Part shown: positions 26,701 through 40,100 of the stretch, piece after piece
Layout of the letters: each line of letters begins with the position of its first letter
Position numbering within the stretch: position 1 is the stretch's first letter
DNA from: Sabellastarte sp. h YS-2021
Taxonomy: Eukaryota > Annelida > Polychaeta > Sabellida > Sabellidae
NCBI GenBank assembly: GCA_964017235.1
Contig: OZ024928.1
Coordinates: forward strand, 81,401,566-81,465,565
DNA: 64,000 nt
Direction: 5' to 3'
Notes under the pieces: generated by a model
Told to the model about the DNA's origin: nothing
Seen by the model: the letters and a program-made list of their open reading frames with translations, nothing else
The model's database searches: none
Translations under genes and position numbers: made by a program

Positions 26701-29700
26701 ACTTTACACCTTAGAAATGTACTGGAGATAGGAAAACAAATAGAGTACATACAACAATACTTATTAAGCGGCCCGTCAGGGACGCTTATTTGTTTTCACT
26801 GAAGTTCGACTGATCGCCGCCGCCGCTGCAGGATTATGGTCTCCCTTGAATAACTTCTTAGCCTTTCATATTTTTCTTTCTTTGTTACCTTTCTTTAAAA
26901 CTATAGGGGCGGGAAAAATTTGTGGGATACTTTGCGCAGACCTTAAGCTTTACTTAAGGTAACCTTAAGCATAACTCCAAAACACCCCGTCATCGCGTTT
27001 CGGAAAAAAGCACACACACCTGTGCTATAAAATTTATCACGTACATTGTAGACCAAATTTCCAAGGTCGGAAAGGATTTTCTCATCAATCGGACCATAGA
27101 TGCCTGAATGGGAGGCGTTTTATTTTCGTAAATTTTTTTTAAATGGGTACTTGGTCTGTATCTCAAAAACGGTGAAGATTTCAGTGTTTTGTTGGAATAA
27201 CTTATTCAGCTACTTTTTGATAATCTTTCACATGTCGAAGTTTTAGCCCTGTATCTGCAATCTTAAGGTCGCCTAGGTCACCTTAATGTCAAAAAAGGGG
27301 GTTTCAGCCCTCCAGTTCATTTAGTTTTTCACTTTTTTCAGCCAAACTTGCCACATATATTAAGATTTGCCAAAGGAATATCCTGACTTTATGGTGACCT
27401 TAAACTCAAAATGTTTATGGCCTGCTTAAAGTCATCAAATTGGAATAAAATCCTCTGGCTCCCTTTTTTTTTCCATTTTTTTATATCAAAATTATCACTG
27501 GTATTAAACTAGATAAAAATAATACTTATGGTCACCTTAAACTCTCAGTATGAATGGAGTTGTAGCCACCTTAAACTGAAATAAGGAGGTTTTCAGCCAA
27601 GTATCTTATTGTTCGACTGACCTCAGTTAAACTTTGCACACCTGTAAAGGATGGCAAACCAAAGGGTTGTCCTGACTTTATGGTGACCTTAAACTGTTAA
27701 TATAATTTTGACCCCCCTAAAGTCTGGCTCCTTTCTTTTTCCATATCTAACATATATTGATATTGAAGGGACGTTCTCATATTATGGTCACCTTAAAGTT
27801 GCAATATGAATGAAGTTATGGTCACCTTACAGTGAAAAAGGAAGTTTCAGCCTCCAGCTATCTTATTGTTCAACTGACCTGAGCTAAACTTTATGCTCGG
27901 TTAAATTTTCTACACTTTTAAAGATGACAATAGGGACATTCTTATTTGCTTTCCACCTTGGAGTTCCAATACAAGTACAGTCATGGCCATCTTGACGTGA
28001 AATGAGGGTTTTCTGCCCCTAACTGATTAACTGTTCAGTAACATCAGTTTAACTTGACATTGATTATACTTAAGTAACACATTTCACTTAAAATTCCGGT
28101 ACTTAAGAGGCTTTGGCCGTCTTAACACGATAAATATATACTTCTTGCTCCCTCATTTATTTTAGCACTTTTTAAAACCACACCTGGCATATGTATACTT
28201 CAAAAATATTTATGCTCACTTTAATTTGACATTGATTGTACTTAAGTAAGATTTTGTGTAACGTTTCACTTAAAATTCCTGTACTTAAGAGCCTTTGGCC
28301 ATCTTTACACGATAAATATATACTTCTTCCTCCCTCCTCATTTATTTTAACACTTTTTAAAACCTCACCTGGCATATGTATACTTAAAAAATATTTATGC
28401 TATCTGGCAAACCTAATCTCTTAGTGTTTATGATGTTATGACATCTTCAAAGACAAAAATGAGGTATTTTTGATGCACTGATGTGGTTATTAACATATTG
28501 CAACTGATCAGTGTTGGAATTGTGGGGATATAACTTTTTCTTTTTGGCAAAAAGCTTTAATTTATTCAACTTTTTTTTTGCAGAAGAAGTTGAGGATGTA
28601 GGTACTTGTTCGAAATTCACTTGTTCACATAGACTATGTAAATTGGTCAAATTTATAGACTTGACTTCTTTCAGAATATAAGATGACTGTAAAAAAAGCA
28701 CTCTCTCATAAACAGTTTTTCTTGTACAGTATTTTATGTAGCTCCAACTAAGTGGAAATGAATGAGTTGTCTCTTTCTGCTTCCTCCTCAAACTCTGTAT
28801 TTGCTTTGATGTGATATCTATCTAGAGTTACATTCATGGAAAGTCTTTCTAACCAGAAAGAACCCCCCCAACTCTCCTTTAGTGCACTAATATATGCAGG
28901 TGAAAAAAGATTTGCCTCTATATGTGGGGGGTGGGGGTGGATGGAGGGAGAGTGGGTATTAGTGTGGTTTAGATGATAGATATATAAATATATGTGTGTG
29001 TGCACTTCATGGAAACAAAAAAGTCAAGCTGTTTATGCTGTTCTTTAGAATGTGTATTGTTTTCTTTTACTTTCTTCCATTTTGTTTGACACTTGTACAT
29101 TTAATAAAATTAAGCTCAAGTTGGAAATGAAATTCTCCTTTAGTGCACTAACATGCAGGTGAAAAAAATATTTGCCTCTATATGTGGGGGGTGGGGGGTG
29201 GATGGAGGGAGAGTGGGTATTAGTGTGGTTTAGATGATAGATAGAGATATAAATATATGTGTGTGTGCACTTCATGGAAACAAAAAAGTCAAGCTGTTTA
29301 TGCTGTTCTTTAGAATATGGCTGTAAGGTTTCTTGCTGAAATAGTTGTGGCCTTTATGGCTTACAATATGGATTCTTATCAAATTACAACATAGGTTAAC
29401 CCCTCTGTAAGGAGGTGATTGCAGTTAGATGCACTAGGAGGGGCAGAAATGTAATTACAAGAAAAACACAACACCTGTCATAATGGAAACCAGGGATGAA
29501 CAGCCAGGCAAAAGAGTGAGAAGCACCAGCAAAACGTTACAAGAGAAACTTACGTACCTTTGTACAGCTAAGCAAAATGGGTAAAAGACTGAATTTTTGA
29601 CAGGCATTGGCGACTATAAGACTCAAGTGGAAAAATGAAGATGCCTCTGAAGTTGTAATGTGAACCTGTAGTGTTATGATACTTGAAAGAACTTTTTTTT

Positions 29701-32700
29701 CTTAGGAGGTATTTTTCCTGGTCACAAATTATTCAGGAGGCATTCATTCTAGGAGGTATATTTCCTAGGAGACATATTTTCTAGGAGGCATTTTTTGCGC
29801 GCATCGGACATATATTCTTTTGAGAAGTAAATTTCACACCTACAATTTCTCTTCTGCCAAGCTGTGGTCGTTCTTTCATTTGTTAAATATAGTAACATAC
29901 ACAATGCAATAAACTTTACATTTCCTATTCCTTATCATGCATATCTTGACATCTTTTACAGATTACTTCACACTTTTTCATCAGGGCCGCTTCGTTTTTG
30001 TCAGCAAAAACCTTTTTCTAGTTTAACCTGGAGGGATCTTATCTCCAGCATATTATTGAGTTCTATCAATGCAATGAAATGGTTCTGGCTATTTCCGTAA
30101 AATATTGGCTAACTGTGTTCTGGCGACACCTGTTCCTGCTTTAGCACTGATATATGTTATCATTTGTCCAAAATGTATAATGTAAATAGATGTTATTAAT
30201 TCTTCCTATCAGTTATAAAATTAATTACAAAAGGCTGAACAAGATGTCTTCATAAACTCACTCAGTAAATAGGTTTTACTGATTTACCGTAAATGACCTA
30301 TTTAGTGCACAGTGCCATAAAGAAAGATTAGTTTTGGTCCATATTTAGGCAGAAAAAAGTTCCCATTTTAGCGCACCCCATAATGCTGATGTTTTTCACA
30401 GAAGTTGTCAAGGCCATTTTTACAGGACCATCTATTTATTATTCTGTGTGTGTGTGGTGTGGAAGTCTTGTGTGAACAAAACTTAATACTTATACAATGG
30501 GACCATATCATTTATTATTTTGGGGGGTAGGGAGTTTTCTTGTACTCTCACAGGTAGGAACATAAGTAAAGAAAATCGTTGCATTGTTTATTGCCAATTA
30601 TGTGACAATATTATGAATATTACAGCTCTGTGTTATCCAGGAAAAGAGATAGGGTGTGGTTACAAGGGCGGGTGCGCTAAATAGGTCATTTACGATTGTT
30701 GAAAATAGCACTTATTTTCCTCTGAAGAATTACTAGACCAATTTAGCAAAAAGTTTCACTAAATGAGAAGTATTTTGTGGAATCAGTATTATTGTTTTAA
30801 AATTGAAAAATGCAATTAATGTATATTGTTTAATAAAAAAAATTCTCAAAATCTAAAAGTATAGGTCATGCAGTCTGTCAAGATCTAATCGCACATTTTA
30901 TAAATTTCATCACTGTTATAATACTTAAAGATGTAGAGAACAGATTAGACTGTTTTGGGGGTTACTATCAATTTTAGAATGTATAGTTAACCATTTTAAT
31001 ACTTTGAGAAAGTTAAATATCAGTTAAAGACATTCATTTACATGAAACATGTGAGTGTGGAAACATTGAAAATGGAATAATGGGAAATGTTCTGTACTTA
31101 AGAGTAGGGATGGGTCGGTAGGCCTGGTATCTCGGTATCGAGAGCATTTTACTGAAATACTGTGATGAGATTTTAAAACCGCCACTTCGCTTGCAAATAC
31201 ATATAATGGAAGGAAGAGTTAAAATATTAGAAACATACCCAAATCTGAAGAAATTACAAGCTTTTATCCCATATTTTTCGTCCATTTGCAGACTTTTATA
31301 GCGATACGTTGAGCAGAACTGCCATGTTTTGGTTACGACGCTTTATAACCTCAGTTTCGCTTGTCAACTAATATAAATGAAGGAAAACTTACAATATTGG
31401 ACAGAAACCAGAAATATGAAGATATTACACATTTTTATCACATATTTCATGCATTTGGGAGCTTTTATTGTGACATTGTTATCCTAAACGTCCATGTTTG
31501 TTTGGGGTGTACTAAAACGCGAAGTCCCGAATTCGGTACGGTTTTGCATTGGCGACCTACCGATGTAAATATTTCTCATACCGACCCATCCCTACTTAAG
31601 AGTGCAAATTATTCTCAGACACATTCTACTTTTTCAAATGCACACCCAGATTTGGGCTAGCTATTGCAAACCAAGTCGTACCACTAAAAGAAAACCAACT
31701 AACAGTGGGATAGACCCAGTTTTAAGGTACAACCTATTATCATTCCCAAATGTAGTATTTTGGTTAGATTAAGATTTATGTTGAGTGAAATATCAAGTTA
31801 ATAAAGAATGCTAATCTTTCTTTAATTGCCTCACAATGGCAATACAATGATGAAGTCTAATGTCCAAAAGTTACAAAATTGCTCTTCGATTTTAGCTAAA
31901 TACTGGTGATTATACCAGGATATGAATAGAGCCCAGAGTTGTATGTGACTGCTACTTGACAGATTTTCCCTTTTTTGCAACAGGCAAATGAAGATGAGCT
32001 GCAAGCTCGCCATGGCCACTTGCAGGAGGTACTGAAGGACGGAGATGACCTTATCACTGCAGGCAACTTTGGGGCAGATAAGATCCAGAGTCGTGTGGAT
32101 GAGATCAACCAACAGTGGTCCAGTCTGAAGGAACTTTCTGAATACAGGAGAAAGAGGCTCAATGAGGCTGTCGACTTCTACCAGGTACATTGCAAGGGAA
32201 AGCCAATATTCTAACCAATATTTTGTTTTTTAGGTTATTCATATATATAAACTGGTAAACCTGAGATAAAATACTTTTCTGAATATGGAGTCTCTTGGCT
32301 CATAGTAGATTCAGTAAGATGCTGATTATTGTGTCTGTTTGTTCAGTTCTTTGCAGATGCTGAAGATGTTAATGCCTGGATGGTTGATTTGCTAAGACTG
32401 TTACAGAGTGAGGATGTGGGTAAAGATGAGGCTAGCGTGCAGTCACTGCTCAAGAAGCACAAGGTTTGTACATGTCTTTGTAATTACCAGAACCACTTCT
32501 AACATATGCATACTGTTGTATTGTTTAAGCACTATTCTATTCTCTAATGAGTATTCATATCAATGACAACATAAGAAAACTGTCTATAAATTATAAGATG
32601 ACAAAATTTGAGAAAATGTCCCATTTTGGTCTGTGTTATGAGTATTGGCAAAAGTTTACGGATGGCAGACAAAGAGTACTCCTAATTTTATTCCCTGAAT

Positions 32701-35700
32701 ACTAACAGAGGACAAAGGTACTCATTAGTAAAATTGCAGACCTGTACCTCATTGTGTAGCTGAGCAATATCTACTTTTCAGATATGTCCTTTTCTACTCT
32801 CACTTAAACCAGCTCAAAACACAAACTCAACTGACAGAGCCTGTTCAGGGGCACAGATTGCTTGTTATTATTTTGTCTCTTGTTCAATTTAGTTGTGGTT
32901 AACTAACTTTTTGAAATATTTCATCAGTACTACTACACCCTGATAAGAAAGAAGAGGTGGTTTAATCCTGAAGCATATGACATGGTCATTCATGGTGATC
33001 TGTTTATCTATGGGGATCTTCTCATCTGGGTGCTCCTTTTAGCTATGTTTATTAAGCTACCTAGTTAATAAGAAATATTAAATTTTGAGACTGTGTAACC
33101 TATACTTAAGATCGTTTGAACAATTTAAGGATGTGACAAACTTTGGAACATTTTGTAATTGTAGTTATATAAGTGTAATACTAAGTGAGTGGTTTATTGT
33201 GTTTTTATTACTTCAAAGTTTCAAAGTAAGCATACTTGTTCACATTTCCTCTACACCTTTCCAAAAGTTGGTAATTCATGAAACATGGATGCTGTGCAAT
33301 ATTTGCCACAATTGCAAGGTCTAGGTTTGTCTTGGGGCAGTCTTTAAACTTGAACCTAAAACTTTCAGGAAAATACCTCAAGTATTGGTTTCTCAAAAAG
33401 GTTATTGTGAAATGGAGTTAAGTTATATATCCAAAAGACTAAGCATGATAATATAATGGAAAAGGATAGTTCTAAGATAAGAGATTGACAACTTCTTTGT
33501 GTATGGGTCTGAGAAACTGACTTCTGTTGTCTTTGTTTTGAATAGCTAGAACTTGTGAAACATTTTAATAAAACCTGTGCCACTGTATCAGGTGGCCATT
33601 TTGTCTAGTTTACTCGAATAAAACTTTGAAATTAGGGAGAAATTCAATTATAGAATCATATATACATTTTTTTTTTTCAACTGACTAATTCTTAATTTTT
33701 ATGTCGTCACTCTGCGGCGTGGGCGTACGCGCACGCGTCCGCGTCCGCTTGAACAACTTCTCCTCCAAAACTACAAGGCCTAGAGACGTGCTGTTTTTTT
33801 TTAAAGATACCTTATCTATCGAGGATGAAAAATTGTTCAAGGCATGCAAATCTGTCTGTTCGTCTGTTTGCTAGAGACATTACAAGGGGGGTACCCCCAC
33901 CAAAAGTGTGAAAATTTCAACACTTAATCACAATTTTCTCAGTGACTATTGCAGGGATTTCTCTCATATCTTGCATATATGTTCTAGGAGACCTGGATCT
34001 GTCTTACTTTTTTTTTAATAAATTTTTTTAACAATTTTTAATGCATTAAAATTCATGAAATCATGCATAAAATCATTTATAACTGAAAAGTGTTGCATTT
34101 AGAGCATTTTGTTAAAATATGTTATTCAGCTACTTTTTTCATAGCTACAATATGGTGAGTAAGTTGGGTGCCTGTCTCAATAGCTAAGTGAGTAATAGCT
34201 ACTTTTGGGCTTTTCAGTAACTTCCATCATGAGTAGAATCACTTGTAACTTAAAAACTATTGCATTTAGAGAATTTCGTATAAATATGTTATTCAGCTAC
34301 TTTTGGGTCAGCTATAACATAGTAAAATTTTAGACCTGTAGCTCATGGCATAGCTGAGTAATAGCTACTTTTAGGTTATCACTGTTGAGTAAATCGCTTA
34401 TAACTTCAAAACTATTGCATTTAGAGAATTTCGTATAAATATGTTATTCAGCTACTTTTGGGTCAGCTATAACATAGTAAAATTTTAGACCTGTAGCTCA
34501 TGGCATAGCTGAGTAATAGCTACTTTTAGGTTATCACTGTTGAGTAAATCCCTTATAACTTCAAAACTATTGCATTTAGAGAATTTCGTATAAATATGTT
34601 ATTCACCTATTTTGGGATCAGCTATAACATAGTGAAGTTTCAGATCTGTGGCTCATTGCATAGCTGAGTAATAGCTACTTTGAAGTTCTCACTATTGAGT
34701 AAATCAGTTGTAATTGGAAAACTATTGCATTTAGAGAATTTCGTATAAATATGTTATTCAGCTACTTTTGGGTCAGCTATAACATAGTAAAATTTCAGAC
34801 CTGTAGCTCATGGCATAGCTGAGTAATAGCTATTTTTAGGTCATCACTATTGAGTAAATCAGTTGTAACTCGAAAACTATTGCATTTACAGTATTTTGCT
34901 TAAATATGTTGTTCACCTACTTTTGGGTCAGCTATAACATAGTAAAATTTCAGACCTGTAGCTCATTGCATAGCTGAGTAATAACTACTTTGAGGTTCTC
35001 ACTATTGAGTAAATCAGTTGTAATTGCAAAACTATTGCATTTAGAGAATTTAGTATAAATATGTTATTCAGCTACTTTTGGGTCAGCTATAACATAGTAA
35101 AATTTCAGACCTGTAGCTCATGGCATAGCTGAGTAATAGCTACTTTTAGGTCATCACTATTGAGTAAATCAGTTGTAACTTGAAAACTATTGCATTTACA
35201 GTATTTTGCTTAAATATGTTGTTCACCTACTTTTGGGTCAGCTATAACATAGTAAAATTTCAGACCTGTAGCTCATGGCATAGCCGAGTAATAGCTACTT
35301 TTAGGTTATCACTGTTGAGTAAATCGCATGTAACTTGGAAATTATTGCATTTAGAGTATTTTGTTGCAATATGTTATTCACCTATTTTGGGGTCAGCTAT
35401 AACATAGTGAAGTTCCAGACCTGTGACTCATTGCATAGCTGAGTAATAGCTACTTTGAAGTTCTCAATGTTGAGTAAATCACTTGTAATTTGAAAACTAT
35501 TGCATTTAGAGAATTTAGTATAAATATGTTATTCAGCTACTTTTGGGTCAGCTATAACATAGTAAAATTTCAGACCTGTAGCTCATGGCATAGTTGAGTA
35601 ATAGCTACTTTTAGGTTATCACTGTTGAGTAAATCACTTATAACTTGAAAACTATTGCATTTAGAGTATTTTGTTGCAATATGTTATTCACCTATTTTGG

Positions 35701-37147
35701 GGTCAGCTATAATATAGTGAAGTTCCAGACCTGTGGCTCATTGCATAGCTGAGTAATAGCTACTTTGAAGTTCTCACTGTTGAGTAAATCAGTTGTAATT
35801 GGAAAACTATTGCCTTTACAGAAATTTGTGCAAATATGTTATTCAGCTACTTTTGGGTCAGCTATAACATAGTGAAATTACAGACCTGTAGCTCATGGCA
35901 CAACTGAGCAATAGCTATTCTCAGGCACTGACTGTTGAGTAAATCAGCTATAACTTGAAAAATATTGCATTTGGAGTATTTTGTTAAAATATATTGTTCA
36001 CCTACTTTTGGGTTAGCTATAACATAGTGAAATTACAGACCTATAGCTCATGGTATAGCGGAGCAATAGCTATTTTCAGGTTCTCACTATTGAGTAAATC
36101 AGTTGTAACTTGAAAACTATTGCATTTACAGTATTTTGCTTAAATATGTTGTTCACCTACTTTTAGGTCAGCTATAACAGAGCAAAAATTCAGACATGTA
36201 GCTCATGGCATAGCTGAGTAATAGTTACTTTGAGGTTCTCACTCTTGAGTAAATCAGTTGTAACTTGAAAACTATTAAATTTAGAGTATTTTGTTAAATA
36301 TGTTATTCACAGACGTTTTGGTCAGCTATAACATATTGAAATTGCAGACCTCTATGTCATGGCATAGCTGAGCAATAGCTTCTTTCAGGTTCTCACTGTT
36401 GAGTAAATCATTGTATCCAACCTGTAGGAAATCATGGGCTGGGAATCTGTTAATATGGTCCGATTTGACCTTGGAACCCTCCTTCAAGGTCAAATGAGGA
36501 TAGCCAAACATAAAAGTGCTTATAACTCGCTTATTATTGGTCCTAGAGGTTGGAATGAAAACCAACCTATAGAAAATCATGAGCTGGGAATTTTTTGGTG
36601 TGGTCGGATTTCACCTTGGACCCCTCCTTCAAGGTCAAATGAGGATAGCCAAACTTAAAATGCTTATAACTCGCCTATTATTGGTCCTAGAGGTTTGGAA
36701 TGGAAAACCAACCTATAGAAAATCATGGGCTGGGAATCTTTTGGTGTGGTCGGATTTGACCTGGGACCCCTCCTTCAAGGTCAATTGAGGATAGCCAAAC
36801 TTACAATTGCTTAGAACTCGCTTATTATTGGTCCTACAAGTTTGGGATGGTAAACAAGCTACAGGAAATCATGGGCTGGGAATTTTTTTGTGTGGTTGGA
36901 TTTGACCTTGGACCCCCTCCTTCAAGGTCAAACAAGGATAGCCAAACTTAAAAAGTGCCTATGACTCGCTTATTATTGGTCCGAGAGGTTTGGGATGGTA
37001 AACCATCCTAAATTCTTTGGCTGGGAATCTTTTGGTATGGTCAGATTTGACCTTTGGACCCCTTCTTCATGGTCAAACGAGGATATTGCATTTATAGTAT
37101 TTATATCCCCAGACGAAAGTCGGGGATATATTGGATTCAGGTCCGTC

Positions 37148-37199
<52 letters not shown>

Positions 37200-40100
37200 A
37201 GAAATTTCCTTGTGGACGCGATAACTCAAAAACAAATTAATATTTTTTTTTCAAACTTGGTACACATGTTAAGGGTGCCCAAAGGAAGATCCCTATTTTA
37301 AGGTGACCTTAAACTCCCAGTAAAAAAGAACTTATGGCCACCTTAAGGTCAGAAATTGCACTTTTGGCCACTTAGAGCCCTGTAGGTCACAAACTATGAT
37401 GCTCAGCTGGCTGAAATTTTACCTGACAACACATTAATATGTTCTTAGTACATGTGCCGAAAATCACGACTTTAAGTTGAGGAGAAAATTGTGTTTGAGG
37501 CCCATAAATACCCCCACTTGGGGATTTTTTGCTATACTTTTCACATATTTTGCCCTATAATTTGGAAGTGGTAATTCTGATGAGTCTCAAACTGCGCTAG
37601 GTATAACTTTGATATGTAATCCTTGTCTGTAGAAAATTTTAGGGCTGTAGGTTTACCCAAAGGGGTCGACTTAAGGTCTCAAAAGTGCCCACAGAGACCC
37701 AATTTATGCACTTTTTGCCACTTTCAAGCACTGTAGCTTTCAAACTATGTCTCTCATCTAAGTTAAATATCATCTGGGAATATATCTATGTGTTTTCTTA
37801 TATGTGCCCCAACATTTAGGCCTTTAATAGACAGTTAACCTGTGTATCAGGACCATAAACACCCACCCGAGTGACCCTTATAAGACATTTTTCACATCTT
37901 TTTCCCTGTAACTTGGAAATGGTAAGTCTGAGAAGTTTCAAACTGTATTAGATATATATTCTGTGTGTAATCTTAGTATGTAACAGATTTTAAGTCTGAA
38001 GCTTTAATTTTGAAGGTCAAATTGAGGTCTCTAAAAGGCTCCCAAAGACCCAATATTTGGACTTTTTGCTACTTTTAAGCCCTGTGACTGTCAAACTATG
38101 TGACTGATAGAGCTCAAATCCTATCTGGGAAGATATTAGTATGTTATTTATATATGTGCCAAAAATTAAGGCTTTAAGAAGACATTTAACCTGTGTATGA
38201 GGACCATAAATCCCCACCCGAGTGACCATTTTTAGACATTTTTCACATATTTTGCCCTGTAACTTGGAAATGGTAAGTCTAAGAAGTTTCAAACTCTATT
38301 AGATGCATATTCTATGTGTAATCTTAGTATGTGACAAATTTTAAGTCTGAGGCTTTAATTTGAAGGCCACATTTAGGTCTCTAGAAGGCCCCATAAAGAC
38401 CCAGTATTTGGACTTTTTGCCAATTTTAAGGCCTGTGACTGTTAAACTATGTGACTGATAGAGCTGAAATCTCATCTGGGAATACATTATTATGTTCTTT
38501 TTACATGTGCCAAAAATCAAGGCTTCAAGTAGACATTTAACCTGTGTATGAGGACCTTAAACACCCACCTGAGTGACCCTTTTAAGACATTTTTCACATA
38601 TTTTGCTCTGTAACTTGGAAATGGTAAGTCTGAGAAGTTTCAAACTTTATTAGATACATATTCTATGTGTAATCTTAGTATGTAACAAATTTTAAGTCTG
38701 AAGCTTTAATTTGAAAGCCACATCGAGATCTCTAAAAGGCCCACAGAGACCCAATATTTGGACTTTTTAACCACCTTTAAGCCCTGTGACTGTTAAACTA
38801 TGTGATTGATGGAGCTGAAATCCCATCTGGGAATGCATTATTATGTCCTTTTTACATATGCCGAAAATCAAGGTTTTTAGTAGACATTTAACCTGTGTAT
38901 GAGGGCCATAGACACTCGCCCAAGTGCCTTTTTGGACATTTTTTCCGTATTTTGCCCTGTTATTTGGAAATGCTTAGTGTGACAAGTCTTAAACTGTATT
39001 ATATATAATTTTTGTTTGTTATGTATGTCCCCCAAAAAGTTTCAGATCTGTTGTTTAATTGCTAAGGTCTCTTTAACAATTGTAAAATGCCCACAGAAAC
39101 CCAATTTATGGACATTATGCCACTTTAAAGCCCAGTAACTGTCAAACTATGTGGGTTATAGAGCTGAAATCTTTGAATTTTTAAAAGGAAATGCCTGTCT
39201 ATTTAAATTTTGAATATTAATAATGTTATGGCTATCTTAGTCTTTTAAGAACTTATTTTTGTGTGTTATACCTCTGCTTGCTGAGTTTTTAACTTTTTAA
39301 AATGAAACTGGTTAAACATATTCAAGTAGACAAAATGGACACTTTAAGTGAGCTTTAAGTCCCAATATTAATGAAATTATATCCTTATGTAGTAAAAGTA
39401 GGGGATTTTTAACCCTCAACTAGCCCAGTTTTATTCAACTTGCCTCAGTTAATTTTGACACAGCTCCTACAGTTATGAACTCATTTCAGTTGATAATCAC
39501 ATACTTAAAATTCTCAATTCTTTTTGTATTTGAGTACCCCTTTTATATAGATTGTTTGTTTACCATTTATGCATCCCCCACCCGGATTCCCCCCACCCAC
39601 CTCTGGGACCTCCAGCTATATTGAGTGACACTAAATAAACAAAGGTATTTAATGATATCAGATGAGAAACAAAGAACTCAATGGGGTTGCAGATCTTGTG
39701 TAATAGTGAGAGAGGTGTGGAGAAGGGGAGAGGGGTGGGGGTGGGAGGTGGTGGGCTTCATTACATATAACACAAAGGGGAGTCAGAACTGAGATTGTGT
39801 CACATATTTAGGTTGCATATATATGGACCACATATATAGGTATAGAGGAAATGAATAACTGAAAACAATTTGCAAATTCTAAAAATAATATAATAAAATA
39901 ATAATATAAATAATTTTTTTTTAAATAATATTTTATTTGTGAACAAATATAGAAACAGATATGCGCTTTTGGGATTATGAATTTTAGAATGGACATTGAA
40001 TCATCAATCATTTAAATACTTTGAAGGAAGATTGAAAAGTATGATGAGTTGAGTTAAAAATAATATTTTATTTGTCAACAAATATAGAAACAGATATGCT

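Noticed and set aside
36995-37201. Frame ending in a long proline run
   Set aside because: Produced by the CCG microsatellite joined to the family B array across a Helitron border.
38017-38292. 91-aa minus-strand frame, also at 49307-49582
   Set aside because: Runs across the Helitron's own 352-bp internal units; no domain, no codon bias.
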